Origin: Cypionkella sp. | Lineage (GTDB): Bacteria; Pseudomonadota; Alphaproteobacteria; Rhodobacterales; Rhodobacteraceae | Length of the DNA stretch: 50,117 bases | Assembly: GCF_028290025.1 (NCBI RefSeq) | Contig: NZ_JAQGKQ010000022.1 | Location: 1-50,117 of the forward strand | Direction: 5' to 3' | Translations under genes and position numbers: made by a program | Part shown: positions 31,034 through 39,582 of the stretch, piece by piece | How the letters are laid out: every line of letters begins with the position of its first letter | How positions within the stretch are numbered: position 1 is the stretch's first letter | Notes under the pieces: generated by a model | What the model was told of the DNA's origin: nothing | The model's input: the letters and a program-made list of their open reading frames with translations, nothing else | Databases searched by the model: none

Positions 31034-32020
31034 TTAGCTTAGGAAGCCGGGTTTTTGGCTCCACGCTAAGGCGTCGCGGATCATCACGGGTAAGGTCGAG
31101 CGGGTGGGTTGCCAGCCGAGTTCGTCGCGGGCACGTTGCGAACCTGACACCAAGGCGGCGGCATCGCCAGCGCGGCGCGGGCCTTTCAGGATCGGCACAT
31201 CGCGATTGGTCACTGTGCGACTGGCGTCGATAACTTGCCGCACCGAAAATCCATGGCCAGTGCCGAGGTTGAACGCTCGGTTGCCGCGACCGTCAAGCAG
31301 CCAGTTCAGCCCCTTCACATGCGCATCGACCAGATCCATCACATGCACATAGTCTCGCACGCAGGTGCCATCTGGCGTCGGATAATCTTCGCCGAATACC
31401 GTAAGCGCCGGGCGGCGGCCCTCAATGGCGTCGAGCATCAGCGGGATAAGATGGGTTTCCGGGCGGTGTTGCTCACCGACTTCGGCCTCGGGATCCGCGC
31501 CTGCAACGTTGAAATAGCGGAAGATCACATGATTCAGCCCGTAAGCCGCGCCGAAATTTTTCACGATTTCCTCAATGGCTTTCTTCGATGCGCCGTAGGA
31601 GTTGATCGGATGCTGCGGGGTGTCTTCGTCTAACAACACGCCATCTTGGTCGCCATAAGTGGCGCAGGTCGAGGAGAATACGAAGTTCATGCAGCCCGCG
31701 TGCACCGCAGCCTCAACCAGATTGAGCGAGCCATTGACGTTGGTACGCCAGTAGCGCCCCGGATCAGTCATCGACTCGCCAACCAGCGACAACGCGGCAA
31801 AATGCATCACGGCAACTGGGCGATACTGATGGAAAGCCGCGTCAATCGAGGCGCGGTCCATCAGATCACCTTGCACAAACGGACCAAACTTCACCGCATC
31901 GCGCCAGCCGGTTGAAAGGTTATCAAACGCCACCGGAGTGAACCCCGCCCGCGCCAAAGCTTTGCAGGCATGCGCGCCGATGTAGCCCGCTCCACCCGTT
32001 ACCAGCACATGCTTTTGCAT
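31034..32020 (-). CDS. galE: UDP-glucose 4-epimerase
   Basis: Interconverts UDP-glucose and UDP-galactose for surface polysaccharide synthesis. 328 aa from the ATG at 32020, with AAAGG 9 nt upstream; a GTG at 32029 is in frame but touches that site. VTGGAGYIGAHACKAL binds NAD, SSTCATYG and YGASKKAIEE hold the catalytic Ser/Thr and Tyr-Lys. It follows the UDP-glucose dehydrogenase gene by 92 nt. Confidence 0.94.
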   Translation of the reverse strand: MQKHVLVTGGAGYIGAHACKALARAGFTPVAFDNLSTGWRDAVKFGPFVQGDLMDRASIDAAFHQYRPVAVMHFAALSLVGESMTDPGRYWRTNVNGSLNLVEAAVHAGCMNFVFSSTCATYGDQDGVLLDEDTPQHPINSYGASKKAIEEIVKNFGAAYGLNHVIFRYFNVAGADPEAEVGEQHRPETHLIPLMLDAIEGRRPALTVFGEDYPTPDGTCVRDYVHVMDLVDAHVKGLNWLLDGRGNRAFNLGTGHGFSVRQVIDASRTVTNRDVPILKGPRRAGDAAALVSGSQRARDELGWQPTRSTLPVMIRDALAWSQKPGFLS

Positions 32021-32112
32021 CTTGTTCACCCTTTACTTCGGTTTTGCACAACGGCCTGCGGATGCCAGCCAGCGCAAACACTGCGCGGGCGACGCCCGTT
32101 ATTGGCTCGGAC

Positions 32113-33417
32113 TTAACGCCCGACAGCCACATAGGTTTCAAAGCCCGCCGCTTTCGCTTCTTCCGCCGAATAGACATTGCGCAGATCGGCCATGCGCGGA
32201 GTCTGCATCTTTTGCGCCAGTTTATCGAGATCGAGCGCGCGGAACTCATTCCACTCGGTCAAGATCACCACCAGATCGGCGCCTTGTGCAGCGCCATAAG
32301 GGCTGTCGAGCCATTTCACGCCCGGCAGCAATGCCTCACCCTCACGCTTGCCTTGCGGATCAACGACGCGGACTTTCGCACCCCCGCCGACGAGGGCTGG
32401 CACGATGGTAAGGCTTGGGGCTTCGCGCATGTCATCGGTGTTGGGCTTGAAGGTGACACCCAGCACAGCAATAGTCTTGCCATTCAACGAGCCGTCGCAA
32501 AGATCGACCAGCTTGTCGATCATTCGGCGCTTGATCTCATCATTCACCTTGATCACGGTTTCAGTAATCTGCATTGGCACGGCATAGTCTTGGCCCATCC
32601 GCGCCAAGGCCATGGTATCTTTGGGAAAACACGACCCACCGTATCCAGGGCCAGCGTGCAAAAACTTGTTGCCGATGCGCCCGTCCATGCCCATGCCTTT
32701 GGAGACATCCTTGATATCCGCGCCGACCTTCTCGCACAAAGCAGCGATCTCGTTGATGAAGGTAATCTTGGCAGCGAGAAAAGCGTTGGCCGCGTATTTG
32801 ATCATCTCGGCGGATTCGAGACCGGTGTAGACCACCGGAAATTCGCGCAGGAACAACGGGCGGTAGATATCGGCCATCACCTTGCGCGCGCGTTGCGACT
32901 CAACGCCGACCACCACGCGGTCAGGCCGCATGAAGTCGTCAATCGCCGCACCCTCGCGCAGGAATTCCGGGTTTGATGCCACATCGAACTTGGCATCGGG
33001 ATTAGCCGCCGCCACCGCTTCACCAACTTTGCGGTTGGTGCCGACAGGTACCGTCGATTTGGTGACGATCACTGCATAGCCAGTGAGCGCCCGACCGATT
33101 TCTTCGGCCGCCGCCATCACATAGGTCAGGTCAGCATGGCCGTCGCCGCGCCGGGTCGGGGTGCCAACCGCGATAAACACCGCCTCTGCGCCCGCGACCG
33201 CTTGCGCGAAATCCAGTGTGAACGAAAGCCGACCGGCCGCGACGTTTTTTGCCATCAGCACTTGCAGTCCGGGTTCAAAAATTGGCACTTCACCCGCATT
33301 CAGACGATCAATCTTGCTAGGGTCCTTATCGACACAAACCACGTCATGCCCAAAATCCGAGAAACACACACCCGAAACCAAGCCGACGTAGCCGGTTCCA
33401 ATCACTGCAATCTTCAT
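32113..33417 (-). CDS. ugd: UDP-glucose 6-dehydrogenase
   Basis: Oxidises UDP-glucose to UDP-glucuronate for capsule or exopolysaccharide. 434 aa. IAVIGTGYVGLVSGVCFSDF binds NAD, NPEFLREGAAIDDF is the linker, GPGYGGSCFPKDT carries the active-site Cys, and LGVTFKPNTDDMREAPS is in the C-terminal domain. Together with galE it forms a UDP-sugar unit. Confidence 0.95.
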   Translation of the reverse strand: MKIAVIGTGYVGLVSGVCFSDFGHDVVCVDKDPSKIDRLNAGEVPIFEPGLQVLMAKNVAAGRLSFTLDFAQAVAGAEAVFIAVGTPTRRGDGHADLTYVMAAAEEIGRALTGYAVIVTKSTVPVGTNRKVGEAVAAANPDAKFDVASNPEFLREGAAIDDFMRPDRVVVGVESQRARKVMADIYRPLFLREFPVVYTGLESAEMIKYAANAFLAAKITFINEIAALCEKVGADIKDVSKGMGMDGRIGNKFLHAGPGYGGSCFPKDTMALARMGQDYAVPMQITETVIKVNDEIKRRMIDKLVDLCDGSLNGKTIAVLGVTFKPNTDDMREAPSLTIVPALVGGGAKVRVVDPQGKREGEALLPGVKWLDSPYGAAQGADLVVILTEWNEFRALDLDKLAQKMQTPRMADLRNVYSAEEAKAAGFETYVAVGR

Positions 33418-33533
33418 GCCAACGCTCCAAGCTTTTCCAAACCCGTCTTAGGCAGCCTGCGCGACTGTGTCAAACCGACGGACAATCGAAGCGAACAAAA
33501 TCAGGCGAAAAAATGCAAAGTGGGTAACACGAA

Positions 33534-33554
33534 GGCCGGAGAATTCCTCCGGCC
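33534..33554. terminator. Hairpin downstream of the fibre gene cluster
   Basis: An 8-bp perfect stem GGCCGGAG / CTCCGGCC with a 5-nt loop lies 28 nt beyond the stop of the minus-strand glycine-rich gene. No good T-run follows on either strand, so its efficiency is uncertain. Confidence 0.5.
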
Positions 33555-33581
33555 CCCATTGCAATGGTTGTTCGCGGCGCT

Positions 33582-34455
33582 TCAGGCAATGCTGGTGATA
33601 AGCACAAAGCCATCGCCGCCGCGACCGCCCTGCCCACCTGAAATGCCGGCACCGCCACCACCGCCACCCGATCCGCGCGCACCTGCACCGCCTACGCCGC
33701 CCGCGCCAGCGTTCGAGGCACCGCCTCCAGAGCCGCCAGAGAAAGTCGGTGGCAGCCACAATTCATACCCCGCGGCGCCGTTGTTGCTGCCCGCCGCACC
33801 GCCCGCCAAAACCGGACAAAGCCCTGCACCGTTCAACGCACCGCCTGCAAAATCAGCCGAGGTTGTGCCCGCGCCACCCGCGCCGCCCGTTGTGAAGATA
33901 TTCACCCCGCCAAAAGCCACCGCCAAGCCGATACCACCCGCAATCGCACCGCCCGCTCCCCCGGCTTGCCCCGCAATGCTGACAAAACTGCCCAAAGCAG
34001 AATATGCGCCACCCGAGGTAATGCCTCCCGCGCCACCCGCAGCGCCAACCGCCGACGCCGTACCGGTGCCTCCGTTGTTGCCCGGGCTCGCCTGTCCGAG
34101 ATAGACTGCGGTATTGGTCAGCGGCTGCACCGCCACAATCGAGCCTGCACCGGCCTGCCCAGGCGCCCCACCCTGACCGGCCGAGACAAACAGCGTGCCG
34201 GGCAGCAGCGCCGCAGGCACCACAATGCGCGAAATCGCACCACCGCCGCCGCCACCACCGCCGCCGCGCGCCGCGCGCCGAGGCTGCAGCTGCGACAAAG
34301 CCAGCGCCACCACCGCCAGCGCCGCCGACCAGCAAAATCTCCAAAAGCACCGTTCCCAAAGGCACCGAGTAGCTTTGCCACTGGCCAACGACGCCGACAG
34401 GGTCAAACCTGCGAGTCTGTCCGGCCTCTCGCGGCAAAAAATGCGGAAAACTCAT
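33582..34455 (-). pseudogene. Glycine-rich fibre-like protein, interrupted by a frameshift
   Basis: The ATG at 34455 (GGAGGGG upstream, overlapping the stop of the previous gene) starts SFPHFLPREAGQTRRFDPVG and LVGGAGGGGAGFVAAAA. In a GCGCGCGGC-rich tract at about 34264-34284 the glycine-rich reading continues only in another frame (GGGGGAISRIVVPAALLPG) down to the stop at 33582. The span of 874 nt is 3n+1, as expected for one indel. The C-terminal half is over 40 percent Gly/Ala. Such proteins occur with phage or GTA tail parts. A sequencing slip in the repeat or true slippage are both possible. Confidence 0.7.
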
Positions 34456-34868
34456 CAGTAGTCCCCTCCAAAGCCCGCCACCGCATAGCCGCCTGCCACG
34501 GCAGTGCCCAACGTTACTTGTACGCGGTAACCCGGCGGCACCGGAATGTTCAGCGGCAGCTCATTTCCCGACAGCGCCGCCACTTCTGATAGCGTTGTGG
34601 CTGGCAAGGAAAGCTCTGCGATCAGCACGTTATTGCCCGCGGTGGCATTGGTTGCGCCGTTGTTCATAAACACCCGCAGCACCGAGGCCACATTGCTGCC
34701 GCGCGGCCGCACGCCCAGCTTTTGCAAATACGAACCGTTGGTCGCATCCGCCGTGAACACAGTATCAACCGTGCCGGTGCCATCCTTGGCTGTGTTCGCA
34801 GCCGTGATGCCAGCCGCCCATTCGACTCGGGCGATCTTTGAGAAAATCGGGGAAGTATTGCCGGGCAT
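34455..34868 (-). CDS. Small phage/GTA structural-type protein, unknown function
   Basis: 137 aa, no signal peptide or membrane segment. Rich in Ala, Thr, Val and Gly with a beta-sandwich look (VASVLRVFMNNGATNATAGN, LPLNIPVPPGYRVQVTLG). It sits between the DUF2793 gene (9 nt) and the glycine-rich gene (overlapping), so all three are one operon of probable virion fibre or tail components. I do not recognise a named family. Confidence 0.75.
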   Translation of the reverse strand: MPGNTSPIFSKIARVEWAAGITAANTAKDGTGTVDTVFTADATNGSYLQKLGVRPRGSNVASVLRVFMNNGATNATAGNNVLIAELSLPATTLSEVAALSGNELPLNIPVPPGYRVQVTLGTAVAGGYAVAGFGGDY

Positions 34869-34877
34869 GCCGCTCTC

Positions 34878-35768
34878 CTAGTTGATGAATGCTTGTTGGT
34901 TCAGCGCGCATTGCACGCCGTATTTGATGGGCGCAGCCAGCGTCCAAACCGTGCCGCCGCCCGAGACGATGACTTCACCCTTCACGCCGTCACTGACACC
35001 ACCGCTTGCTCCGATCACTTGGGTCGCACCCGCCGTGCGGACTTTGACCTGTCCGCTGGTGCTGTTCAGCCAAACCATGCCGTTGACCGGGCTAACCGGG
35101 TCTGCCGCCTGCCCGCCTAAGTTCAGCACTTGCGGCAGGGTCGCTTGGCCATTTGCCCGCGCCACCGTCATCGCCGTGTAAAACGTGCTGCCATCCGGGC
35201 TGACCTTGATCGCGAAATCATCCGACCCCGTGGTGCCCATCTCGGCGCGCCCCGAGAACCCGGTCTGAAACGTCAGGCTGGCGGTATTGGCAGCGGCGGC
35301 TTTGTTCAGCTTTAACTGATGCCCCGCGCCTGCATGATTGAACAGTGTCGCAGGCGAAGACACCGCCAGCCGATTGGTGGCATCCGGCGTCGCCGAGACG
35401 CCGAGTTGTGCGACGTTCAGCGGCCCATCATTCATCGCAAGCCACGCCGAGCCGTTGAAAACCGCCATCGCGGCTTCTGCGACCACATAGGCTTGCCATC
35501 CCGCAAATGGCAGCAAAAACTGCCAAACTCCGGTCTCAAATAGCGCAATCTTTCCGGTCTGTCCGGCCCAGGCCCCCGTCGCGGCCAGCGGCACAATATA
35601 GCGATCACCTGCCACCGGGTTGATCGGCGGGGTCGTCAAAGCCCGCGCCTTCACCGACAGTTGCACCATCAGATCGAGCAGCCGCAGCGCCTCATTATGG
35701 GTCACATGCTTTTGCGCTTGCGCGGGTTGGATCAGGGGCAGCGACAGAATTATCGTTGTATCGGGCAT
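34878..35768 (-). CDS. DUF2793 fibre-type protein
   Basis: 296 aa. Residues 1-110 are the DUF2793 domain (LPLIQPAQAQKHVTHNEALR, DRYIVPLAATGAWAGQ). The rest has repeated beta-strand features of receptor-binding fibres (SPVNGMVWLNSTSGQVKVRT). DUF2793 proteins are found with phage and gene-transfer-agent structural genes in Rhodobacteraceae. Its GGAGGT ribosome site and first codons overlap the attachment core of the neighbouring mobile element, so its leader is supplied by that element. Confidence 0.85.
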   Translation of the reverse strand: MPDTTIILSLPLIQPAQAQKHVTHNEALRLLDLMVQLSVKARALTTPPINPVAGDRYIVPLAATGAWAGQTGKIALFETGVWQFLLPFAGWQAYVVAEAAMAVFNGSAWLAMNDGPLNVAQLGVSATPDATNRLAVSSPATLFNHAGAGHQLKLNKAAAANTASLTFQTGFSGRAEMGTTGSDDFAIKVSPDGSTFYTAMTVARANGQATLPQVLNLGGQAADPVSPVNGMVWLNSTSGQVKVRTAGATQVIGASGGVSDGVKGEVIVSGGGTVWTLAAPIKYGVQCALNQQAFIN

Positions 35769-35820
35769 ATTTACCTCCGGGAAGCCTTTGCTTGAAGCAA
35801 AAGCTACGAAAACCCATTAA
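35762..35820. repeat. Left attachment repeat (attL candidate)
   Basis: Shares with 49814-49870, in the same order and orientation, CGGGCATAT, then ACCTCCG, then AAGCTA-GAAAA-CCC-TTAA with small differences. It includes the start codon and ribosome site of the DUF2793 gene and a 15-nt near-palindrome (TTTGCTTGAAGCAAA, 35788-35802). Confidence 0.65.
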
Positions 35821-35851
35821 ATATATGATAAACAAAGCGTTCTGAGCATTA

Positions 35852-35867
35852 ACGTCTTGCGCTTGAA
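35852..35867 (+). promoter_or_regulatory. 16-bp repeat shared with the replication-module promoter
   Basis: ACGTCTTGCGCTTGAA here is identical to 39101-39116, upstream of the second gene set of the element. Its placement 60 nt before the integrase gene suggests a shared operator. Confidence 0.5.
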
Positions 35868-35878
35868 ACGCAAAAATA

Positions 35879-35911
35879 ACATACATTCGTACATGCATTG
35901 ACATACATTCG
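35879..35911 (+). repeat. Left arm-type integrase binding repeats
   Basis: ACATACATTCG at 35879-35889 and 35901-35911 (22-nt period) with ACATGCATTG between them at 35891-35900. Similar repeats occur inside the right end (49713-49744), as expected of integrase arm sites. They lie just upstream of the integrase start, so they could also regulate it. Confidence 0.55.
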
Positions 35912-35928
35912 CAGATTTTGGGGGCAGG

Positions 35929-37494
35929 ATGAGCAGCAAGAAGGCAAAGCAGTCGGACCTCCCCCGGCACGTCACCAAGACCGTATCAGGCGCTTACAAG
36001 TATCAGCGCCGGGTTCCAAAAGAACTTCAAGAATTTCTGCGGCTGGAAAAGTGGGAACACGTCCTAGGTTCTGATCCTGCCGAAGCGTACAACCGCGCGC
36101 ACCACTACACCGAGATGCACAACGGGGAAATTGAGAGATTCAAAGTACCAGAGGCCAGAGCCGAGCGGGACGCCTTCACCGACACCATGATGGCGGCAAC
36201 CCTTGTTGAAGATGCACCCCCCGTCGATAGGTGGCGCGAGACGCCCACTCTATTGAGAGAGGCCCGGACACTACCCAAAGCGCAAGAGCGGGACAGGCTA
36301 GCATTGTTCGCAGCGCAGGCCTTCGGTGATGATCGCTATCTACACCAGAGGCCCGCCAACACTCACAGGGCTAGCCTTACAGTTACCGGGGAAGGCCTTA
36401 CTCTTTCTGCTGAACCCTTAGACCGCGCCACAGCGCCTAAGCTGGTGCCGATCAAGCCACCAGCCGACCCGACCGATGCAATCATGTTCGGGGCGTTCAA
36501 GAGCGCACTGGACACACGCCTGTTGCAGCTACCCGTAATCGGCTCCGCTGACACCATGCGACTATCGGCCCTGATGGCACAATACGCTAAGGCGCAAGGT
36601 ATCCGCACTAACACCGCAGCCCAGAACCATCACCGCGCAAGGCGCTTGATACATTTTGCAGGTGATTTGGGGTTGGAAAAATATGACGAACCGACGCTAA
36701 GACGATACCGCGATTACCTTGTTAACGGTGATCCTGTCGCCAAACCAAAACCATTTTTGCCTATCAAAGCCATTTCCGTTCATCATTACTTTTCCACATT
36801 GAAAGCCCTCTGGACATGGGCAGCGGATGAGTTTCCTGAACACCGCCAACTTGAATTCCCCCGAGTTCGTCCACCAAAGAACACGGCGACAGTAGAGTCG
36901 ACTCGCTGGCAAGCCTTCGACGATTCACAGATCAAACGCGTTTGGGAACTGATCAACGTCACATGGGGACCGGATGGCAGTAGCAGATTAACCCCCGCCC
37001 GTCGTAAGTGTTACCTGATGGCGTTCCGGGTACTTTTGCATAGCGGAATGAGACCTTCCGAAGTTTTTCGGATCAAGCACGGTGATATAACCGACGGCGT
37101 TCTTTCAATTCATTACACCAAGACGACTCCCCGCCAAATTCCGCTTTCAAGCCATCTTGCCGACTTTTCTGCGTTCCTCGAATCCGGTGGGTTTGAAGCC
37201 GAATTAAACCTACCCCGTCCAGCCACACCGGATTCGATGGCAGGCGGCATGACCGACAGCTTCACACCAATCATCAGAGCGGGAGGACTCACATCAGACC
37301 GCCTAGTGCTTTACTCTGTCAAAGATACGCTGGTGGATCGGCTGCAACGCCTTGAAGTGTCTGACTCCGTGATCAGAGGGATCATAGGACACGTTACACC
37401 GGGCAAGCTGCGCCACTACAAGCAGTCCTTGTCTCAGTCGGTGGAGGGCATGGCACAGATGCGCAGAGCCTTGGACGCTGTGGTTTACTGGTAA
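35929..37494 (+). CDS. int: Tyrosine site-specific integrase of the element
   Basis: 521 aa. Residues 10-60 resemble the DUF6538-type N-terminal domain (VSGAYKYQRRVPKELQEFL), 215-310 a core-binding SAM-like domain, and 335-515 the catalytic domain. The box-I Arg375 is in SGMRPSEVFRIKHGD, His488 in IIGHVTP, and the nucleophile is probably Tyr497 (LRHYKQS). The box-II HxxR motif is replaced by Y462-SVKD, with Lys465 in place of Arg. It faces into the element from the left end, the usual position for driving both integration and, with an excisionase, excision. Confidence 0.93.
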   Translation: MSSKKAKQSDLPRHVTKTVSGAYKYQRRVPKELQEFLRLEKWEHVLGSDPAEAYNRAHHYTEMHNGEIERFKVPEARAERDAFTDTMMAATLVEDAPPVDRWRETPTLLREARTLPKAQERDRLALFAAQAFGDDRYLHQRPANTHRASLTVTGEGLTLSAEPLDRATAPKLVPIKPPADPTDAIMFGAFKSALDTRLLQLPVIGSADTMRLSALMAQYAKAQGIRTNTAAQNHHRARRLIHFAGDLGLEKYDEPTLRRYRDYLVNGDPVAKPKPFLPIKAISVHHYFSTLKALWTWAADEFPEHRQLEFPRVRPPKNTATVESTRWQAFDDSQIKRVWELINVTWGPDGSSRLTPARRKCYLMAFRVLLHSGMRPSEVFRIKHGDITDGVLSIHYTKTTPRQIPLSSHLADFSAFLESGGFEAELNLPRPATPDSMAGGMTDSFTPIIRAGGLTSDRLVLYSVKDTLVDRLQRLEVSDSVIRGIIGHVTPGKLRHYKQSLSQSVEGMAQMRRALDAVVYW

Positions 37495-37846
37495 GCCATA
37501 GCCTCTCAATGGTGACGCGCGTACGCGCTCCATACAGCCTCTACAGGCCTCTCAGGACGCGGAGGGCGCGTCATCCCCCACACAACGCATCACCGCCCCC
37601 ACGCGTCAAGCCTTCAGCCTTGCGCTAATGTATCGCCAATCTAGGGCGGCGTTGATTTGCCGGGGTATCACGGTGACCTGCGCTTTTTGTCGCCGTCAGG
37701 CGCTGACCGTTGAGTGTTGTAAATTTGACACTCAGCGGTCGTTCGTGCTAGGTTAAGTTCATAAAGAATTTGCAGCGGTGCTGCGTTCTCCCCCCGCGCG
37801 GTGCGCGAAAAATCAATCAAAATTCAAATCAAAGGAATCCTTCAGG
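37495..37846. promoter_or_regulatory. Intergenic region with a 13-bp inverted repeat
   Basis: No gene. GACCGTTGAGTGT (37705-37717) and ACACTCAGCGGTC (37728-37740) form an inverted repeat with one mismatch around an AT-rich 10-nt centre. It could be an operator for the genes downstream or a terminator for int. Part of the arm resembles the origin-region repeats (CCGTTGAGT). Confidence 0.5.
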
Positions 37847-38110
37847 ATGTCTCTTTACGTAAATCTGTCCGAAATTCGCGATGCGACAAAGCTTGGCGTT
37901 TTAGCCGTTCGCTCATTAGTCCGCCACCCCTACCCGTTGCCGTTCGCGCTGGCCCCCGCATGCAAAAAAGGGGGAAACCAAGTGCGCCTATATTTGTGGT
38001 CAGACGTCGCCCCTCGCCTCCGTCAGACCGCCAAAATCACCGAGAACGTGATCAACGCGCTCTTGCTAATCGCCCAATCTCACCACGAAAACAAAGGTCT
38101 ACAACCATGA
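37847..38110 (+). CDS. Small AlpA/excisionase-like DNA-binding protein
   Basis: 87 aa from the ATG at 37847, with AAAGGAA upstream. The order (VNLSEIRDATKLGVLAVRSL, then RLYLWSDVAPRLRQ) matches the short winged-helix layout of AlpA and Xis-like proteins: recognition helix, then a hydrophobic strand and a final helix. In phages and satellites such proteins activate int or direct excision. Its stop overlaps the next start (ATGA). The assignment is by pattern only. Confidence 0.6.
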   Translation: MSLYVNLSEIRDATKLGVLAVRSLVRHPYPLPFALAPACKKGGNQVRLYLWSDVAPRLRQTAKITENVINALLLIAQSHHENKGLQP

Positions 38111-38580
38111 GTAAAGAATCTGAGAAAGTTCTAGACGATCTCCGCGCGTCAAGGCTCCACGCACTCTCCAGTACCTGCCCTCCGCACCAAATGGCGCGCT
38201 TAAAAGTACTCCAAACCGCGCTGGAGCTTGGGTTGGCAAGGGTCGCAGGGTCAAAATTGGCCCCTATTGTCGTGGAAAGGATTTTGGAGAGCATGCTACT
38301 CCACCCGGAAACGATAATCTACATGGCAGGGTCCTCGCTGGCGGAACTACCCACCACGCCGGGATCGTGGGATGCGTTCGCACGCGAGCAGATCAGAAAC
38401 GAGCCGCTTGCAGTCTTGTGCATTGAAAGCCGTGATGCCAATCGCCGTGAGGTTCTCCGGCAAACATACATTTCAGGGCTAAAGCCGGGTGATCGGATGA
38501 GCCAAGCTCGTGCCGGGACATTGGACGCTGCAGCTGAATCATACGTGGCGGCAGAACTGCAAAAGAGCGCTGGGCTGTGA
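38107..38580 (+). CDS. Unknown helical protein of the element
   Basis: 157 aa, cytoplasmic, mostly helical (MARLKVLQTALELGLARV, GTLDAAAESYVAAELQKS). No recognisable domain. It overlaps both neighbours by 4 nt (ATGA, GTGA), so three genes are translationally coupled and probably work together in regulation or replication. Confidence 0.65.
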   Translation: MSKESEKVLDDLRASRLHALSSTCPPHQMARLKVLQTALELGLARVAGSKLAPIVVERILESMLLHPETIIYMAGSSLAELPTTPGSWDAFAREQIRNEPLAVLCIESRDANRREVLRQTYISGLKPGDRMSQARAGTLDAAAESYVAAELQKSAGL

Positions 38581-38987
38581 CCGCGTTGCAATTAAACCGC
38601 GTGAAACAGGCGCGTCTTTACGCCGCGATGTGCGCGGCGCAGGGCGTTCCAGACGATATTGAAACGCCACAGCAAGCAGCGGCGGAGGCCCGGTCACACG
38701 TGTTTGTATACCTACAGCCCTACGATTTTCTAGAGGCTAGCATACTCGCAGGTACTATGGACGATTACATTTATCAGAGCGGAGCTGAGCTTTTCTCTAT
38801 CCGAGTCGAACAAGTGGCAGAACTGGCTGATTGTACCACAGATGTAGTAATCCGCGCGCTGGGCTTTCTAGGCCTATCCCCGTGCCGTAAGCGGCGTCGA
38901 ACTTACACCAATGATCCAACGGGCCGCGCGCGGGTCATCGAACTGCCATTGGAAACGTTTGCCCAGTGGAGGTCGCTGGATTGGTAA
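38577..38987 (+). CDS. Unknown small protein, possible helix-turn-helix
   Basis: 136 aa from a GTG overlapping the previous stop. The stretch SIRVEQVAELADCTTDVVIR followed by ALGFLGLSP reads like a helix-turn-helix, and the basic CRKRRRTYTNDPTGRAR tail could contact nucleic acid. No family recognised. Confidence 0.6.
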   Translation: MTALQLNRVKQARLYAAMCAAQGVPDDIETPQQAAAEARSHVFVYLQPYDFLEASILAGTMDDYIYQSGAELFSIRVEQVAELADCTTDVVIRALGFLGLSPCRKRRRTYTNDPTGRARVIELPLETFAQWRSLDW

Positions 38988-39293
38988 TCTTCTCAACCCG
39001 GCGGGGGATCAAGGTTGTAGGTGACAACCCTCCTGCATTTATCAGTCGTTAGTCTCTACACCACAGATATAAATCATTAATATCCGATAGTAATTAAATT
39101 ACGTCTTGCGCTTGAAGCTTATTGAATGCGCTTGAAGATAAATGTAATTCCACATCTAGCTAGTATAAACTCCACGATATTTTAACAATAAGCCGTTTAC
39201 TTCCGTGGATTTGACAGGATCATTTGATATTGCTATAACGAATTTACAAATCCGAGTTTTAAACTAAAAGTCATCTTGTAGAGGATATCAAAA
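38988..39293. promoter_or_regulatory. AT-rich intergenic region with repeats and a promoter
   Basis: No gene. It holds the second copy of ACGTCTTGCGCTTGAA (39101-39116), a nearby partial copy TGCGCTTGAA (39127-39136), and the promoter at 39211-39239. The pair of TGCGCTTGAA blocks is 20 nt apart (start 39107 and 39127), about two helical turns. Confidence 0.55.
39211..39239 (+). promoter_or_regulatory. Strong sigma-70-type promoter
   Basis: TTGACA at 39211-39216, a 17-nt spacer and TATAAC at 39234-39239, 55 nt before the next gene. It should drive the two small genes and probably the ATPase gene. Confidence 0.7.
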
Positions 39294-39581
39294 ATGACCG
39301 AGACAGAGAAATTGAAGCGCCCTACACGGCTAGCCGTATCACTCGTGCAAATTGCGCGCGCGTTGCGGATTCAGTCCACCACGTTGTCAGTAGCGCTTTC
39401 CGTGATCGATACGGATCAAATGCGCCCCATTAAGTATCAGGACCGCCCCGGCGTGGCGGTACGCACACTGTACCTGCTGGAGTCGGTCCATAGACTATTG
39501 TCGATGGTCGCCAGCAATCGTTACACGGTCGCAGCCGGAGCCGAGTTAAGGGCCGTCGCCACAGAAATTGAGATGCGCTGA
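39294..39581 (+). CDS. Unknown small protein of the element
   Basis: 95 aa, AGAGGA upstream. Residues 15-35 (VSLVQIARALRIQSTTLSVA) could be a helix-turn-helix. The rest is helical. No family recognised. It ends one nt before the next start. Confidence 0.55.
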   Translation: MTETEKLKRPTRLAVSLVQIARALRIQSTTLSVALSVIDTDQMRPIKYQDRPGVAVRTLYLLESVHRLLSMVASNRYTVAAGAELRAVATEIEMR

Positions 39582-39582
39582 T

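Noticed and set aside
32044..32976. 310-codon plus-strand open frame
   Set aside because: Antisense shadow of the UDP-glucose dehydrogenase gene.
33582..34455. Programmed frameshift in the glycine-rich gene
   Set aside because: No slippery heptamer of the known tail-assembly type is seen at the switch; an indel in a simple GC repeat is more likely.
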